Shown one piece after another: positions 61,848 to 64,000 of a stretch of DNA of 64,000 nt. This stretch comes from Bacteroidota bacterium (lineage in GTDB: Bacteria; Bacteroidota; Bacteroidia; Chitinophagales; Chitinophagaceae). How positions within the stretch are numbered: position 1 is the first letter of the stretch; each line of letters begins with the position of its first letter. Under the pieces are notes generated by a model that saw nothing but the letters and a program-made list of their open reading frames with translations, searched no databases and was not told where the DNA came from. A program made the position numbers and the translations under genes. The DNA is taken from assembly GCA_018267725.1 (NCBI GenBank), contig JAFDXY010000018.1, positions 1-64,000 of the forward strand. Direction: 5' to 3'.

Positions 61848-62669
61848 ATGAGTTTTCAAAACAAAACAATTTTTATAACAGGTGCAAGTAGAGGCATTGG
61901 TAAAGCCATTGCATTAAAGTTAGCTAAAGAGGGTGCTAATATTGTTGTTGCCGCCAAAAGTGTTGAAGAAAATTCTAAATTAGGAGGAACTATTTTTTCT
62001 GCTGCAAAAGAAATAGAAGAAGCTGGCGGCAAGGCTTTGCCATTACAAGTTGATATTAGGTTTGAAGAACAAATTGAAAACGCTGTAAACAAAACTGTTG
62101 AAGCTTTTGGTGGAATAGATGTTGTTATTAATAATGCATCTGCCATTCAATTAACCAACACCGAACAAACAGAAGCCAAACGTTTTGATTTAATGCATAA
62201 TATTAATGTTCGCGGAACATTTTTAGTAACTAAGCATTGTATTCCGCATTTAAAAAAATCTACTAACGCACATATTCTTACTTTATCTCCACCAATAAAT
62301 ATTACAGCTAAATGGTTGGCACAACATGTGGCTTATACTATGAGTAAATTTAATATGAGTATGATGGCTTTAGGTTGGGCAGAAGAGTTTAAAAAAGATA
62401 AAATTGCAAGCAATGCATTGTGGCCCAGAACAACTATTGATACTGCAGCCGTAAGAAATATTTTAGGAGGTGAAGCATTAGCTAAAATGAGCCGTACTGT
62501 TGATATACTTGCCGATGCAGCTTATTATATTTTAAATAAAGAAAATTTACAATACACCGGAAACACTTTTATTGATGAAGAAATATTAGCTAAAGAAGGA
62601 ATTACAGATTTATTAAAATATTCTGTTGTATCCGGAGGAAAATTATTTACCGATTTATTTGTTGATTGA
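61848..62669 (+). CDS. Short-chain dehydrogenase/reductase (HSDL2-like)
   Basis: 273 residues. NAD(P)-binding TGxxxGIG is TGASRGIGKAIALKLA; NNAS and VINNASAIQL follow. The catalytic Tyr/Lys pair is YTMSKFN (Tyr about 163). ILTLSPPINITAKWLAQHVA and ASNALWPRTTIDTAAVRNIL match the HSDL2/SDR-c35 type, in which PP replaces the usual SS near the catalytic Ser. Substrate unknown, perhaps lipid-related. It converges with the PBP4-like gene, 2 bp apart. Confidence 0.92.
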   Translation: MSFQNKTIFITGASRGIGKAIALKLAKEGANIVVAAKSVEENSKLGGTIFSAAKEIEEAGGKALPLQVDIRFEEQIENAVNKTVEAFGGIDVVINNASAIQLTNTEQTEAKRFDLMHNINVRGTFLVTKHCIPHLKKSTNAHILTLSPPINITAKWLAQHVAYTMSKFNMSMMALGWAEEFKKDKIASNALWPRTTIDTAAVRNILGGEALAKMSRTVDILADAAYYILNKENLQYTGNTFIDEEILAKEGITDLLKYSVVSGGKLFTDLFVD

Positions 62670-62671
62670 GT

Positions 62672-63982
62672 TTAGTATTTATTAATAATTTCTGTAATAA
62701 ATTTTTCAAACCCTTTTCTAATATTACTTGCCGATGTTTGATGCGAATTAACCAACAATGAAAAAATATATTGTTTACCCTTGTTGGTTATAATGTATCC
62801 GCTTAAAGCTACAACACCACTTAATGTACCTGTTTTAGCATAAATTTTTCCTGCATAATTTTTATACAAACCTGCTAATGTGCCTTGGTTGCCTGTTTGT
62901 AAAATAGAAGTTATTCTGTTCCAATTAAATTCTTGTTTCATTTTATTTAATACAAAAACAAAATCTTGCGGTGTTACTAAATCGTATCTGCTTAAGCCGC
63001 TTCCATCTACCCAGCGTGGCTTTTGGGGCATAGCTGCATAATCTGTTTTTAAAATAGTATCTATTATTTTTCTATCATTCATATAATCCAACCTTTCATT
63101 ACTTACCATTAATAAAGTTTGTTCTGCAAAAAAATTATCGCTTCTGTGCATCATAATTTTTAATAAAGAATCTGTTGGTTGAGAGTATAAATTTTTCCAA
63201 CCAATATTTTTTACTTCTGCATCAATGGCTGTAATATCATTATGCAAACTATCTTGTAATAATTTTATTCCTAAATCAAAAGAGGTAATAAAAGGAATTT
63301 CTGCACCATTAAACTTTGTGTTGCTTGCTTTTACTGTAAAGTTGTTTGCGTTTTCATCTCTTACAATTTTAAAATTATTTTGCCTTGTATCTGCCAACAT
63401 TAACAAAGAGTCTTGAAATATTTTGGGCATGGCAGTAATTGCATTACTTTTTTTAGAAAACCTAACAGTGTTGCCATATACAGGCATTGCACTTCTTTCG
63501 GGCATATAATCTGCATCGTAATCGTTCCAAGCCCAGCCAGAGCCGTATTTTGCAGTTTCCCAATCAGCAGGAATTACAGTTATATTATCATGATTTTTTT
63601 TAAAGAAATCATAAACAGGATGTTGTTTAAAATCAGGATGCAATAATGTTGGATCTCCTGTAAACTTTACGGTGTATTCGTTTTCATCGTTTATATATTT
63701 TAATCCAACCAAACTATCTCCTAAATATTTCATGGCCACATAGCAAGTAAGTAATTTGGTATTGCTTGCCGGAACAAAATATTTATTGCTTTGATAATTG
63801 TAAACGTATTGTTGTTTTTCTACATCAAACAATGCAATGCCAACATGTGCAGCAGAAAAATTACTATCACTTAAAATAGATTGTTGTGCTTGTTTTGAAA
63901 TTTGTTTTTGAACAGAACAAGAATAAAATAACAAACAGCCTGCAACAAGTTTTATAAAAGAATTAAAGTATTCTCGTTTCAT
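62672..63982 (-). CDS. dacB: D-alanyl-D-alanine carboxypeptidase/endopeptidase (PBP4, peptidase S13)
   Basis: 436 residues with a lipoprotein signal (lipobox FYSC, Cys22). The serine-lysine active site is SNTK with Ser73 and Lys76 in FVPASNTKLLTCYVAMKYLG; SDN is in MHRSDNFFAEQTLL, and KTG in YAKTGTLSGVVALSGY. WVDGSGLSRYDLVTPQDFVF is the other S13 landmark. Acts in the periplasm to trim or cut peptidoglycan cross-links. The start is 18 bp inside the right edge of the window. Confidence 0.95.
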   Translation of the reverse strand: MKREYFNSFIKLVAGCLLFYSCSVQKQISKQAQQSILSDSNFSAAHVGIALFDVEKQQYVYNYQSNKYFVPASNTKLLTCYVAMKYLGDSLVGLKYINDENEYTVKFTGDPTLLHPDFKQHPVYDFFKKNHDNITVIPADWETAKYGSGWAWNDYDADYMPERSAMPVYGNTVRFSKKSNAITAMPKIFQDSLLMLADTRQNNFKIVRDENANNFTVKASNTKFNGAEIPFITSFDLGIKLLQDSLHNDITAIDAEVKNIGWKNLYSQPTDSLLKIMMHRSDNFFAEQTLLMVSNERLDYMNDRKIIDTILKTDYAAMPQKPRWVDGSGLSRYDLVTPQDFVFVLNKMKQEFNWNRITSILQTGNQGTLAGLYKNYAGKIYAKTGTLSGVVALSGYIITNKGKQYIFSLLVNSHQTSASNIRKGFEKFITEIINKY

Positions 63983-64000
63983 ATAAATTTTTTATTTCTG

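Noticed and set aside
1..64000. CRISPR array, tRNA, rRNA or replication origin.
   Set aside because: No regularly spaced repeats, tRNA-like cloverleaf or dnaA-box cluster was noticed in the read; rpmH-rnpA alone does not mark an origin here.

Overview
The window looks like a low-GC Bacteroidota chromosome, probably Chitinophagaceae or a near relative (inferred from gene content, not from any search). The signs are promoters of the TAnnTTTG type, lipoprotein signals ending in Cys, a type IX secretion/gliding-type C-terminal domain (59203-61107), a BBP2-like outer-membrane barrel, a SurA-like foldase and hairpin terminators. No rRNA, tRNA or CRISPR array was recognised.

Region 1 (about 1-15065) is accessory DNA laid out as an integron-like cassette array with no integrase in view. 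Four attC-like repeats (A 1-131, B 831-1033, C 2447-2582, D 12448-12584) and a half copy (E 15006-15065) separate four cassettes. The 9-14 bases just after each repeat are the reverse complement of the bases that open the next repeat downstream. Cassette ends therefore match within a cassette and not within a repeat, which is the signature of integron cassettes. The cassettes are: (1) two small hypothetical proteins; (2) an FMN reductase and a Crp/Fnr regulator, both reversed; (3) a very large unit of about 10 kb with a complete type I restriction-modification locus (hsdM, dinD-like, hsdS, GxxExxY protein, DUF1016 nuclease, hsdR); (4) a secreted amidohydrolase with an NTF2-like tail.

The restriction cassette has itself been invaded. 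HsdR is about 1376 aa because a complete GIY-YIG domain and a complete DUF559 endonuclease domain sit in frame inside it, with five short palindromes that are also in frame. HsdM carries one more palindrome. A GxxExxY (PD-(D/E)XK) gene bounded by 15-bp inverted repeats follows hsdS and supplies its stop codon. The DUF1016 gene holds two near-identical perfect hairpins, and dinD holds a perfect 36-bp palindrome. Three unrelated small nuclease families, each beside or between repeats, in one 10-kb cassette is the most unusual pattern in the window.

Region 2 (15.2-64 kb) is mostly ordinary chromosome: a CorC-type membrane protein, a PAS kinase with a receiver-kinase partner, rpiB, M28 and M14 peptidases, rpmH-rnpA-yidD-holB, a JmjC-like cupin protein, a class D beta-lactamase, and a MarR-pirin-YceI-FMN reductase cluster with a matched pair of operators. 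It continues with PurF-like, SixA-like, an EamA transporter, a glycosyltransferase, VanZ, GH25 lysozyme, radical SAM/SPASM, GHL10 hydrolase, porin-like barrel, a helicase-nuclease, a universal stress protein, thiolase, pyrD, M3 peptidase, a SurA-like foldase, obg, mutL, cyclophilin, gcvH, a T9SS-type surface protein, gmk, an SDR enzyme and a PBP4-type carboxypeptidase. Three dispersed GTCAT...ATGAC-type intergenic repeats punctuate this region.
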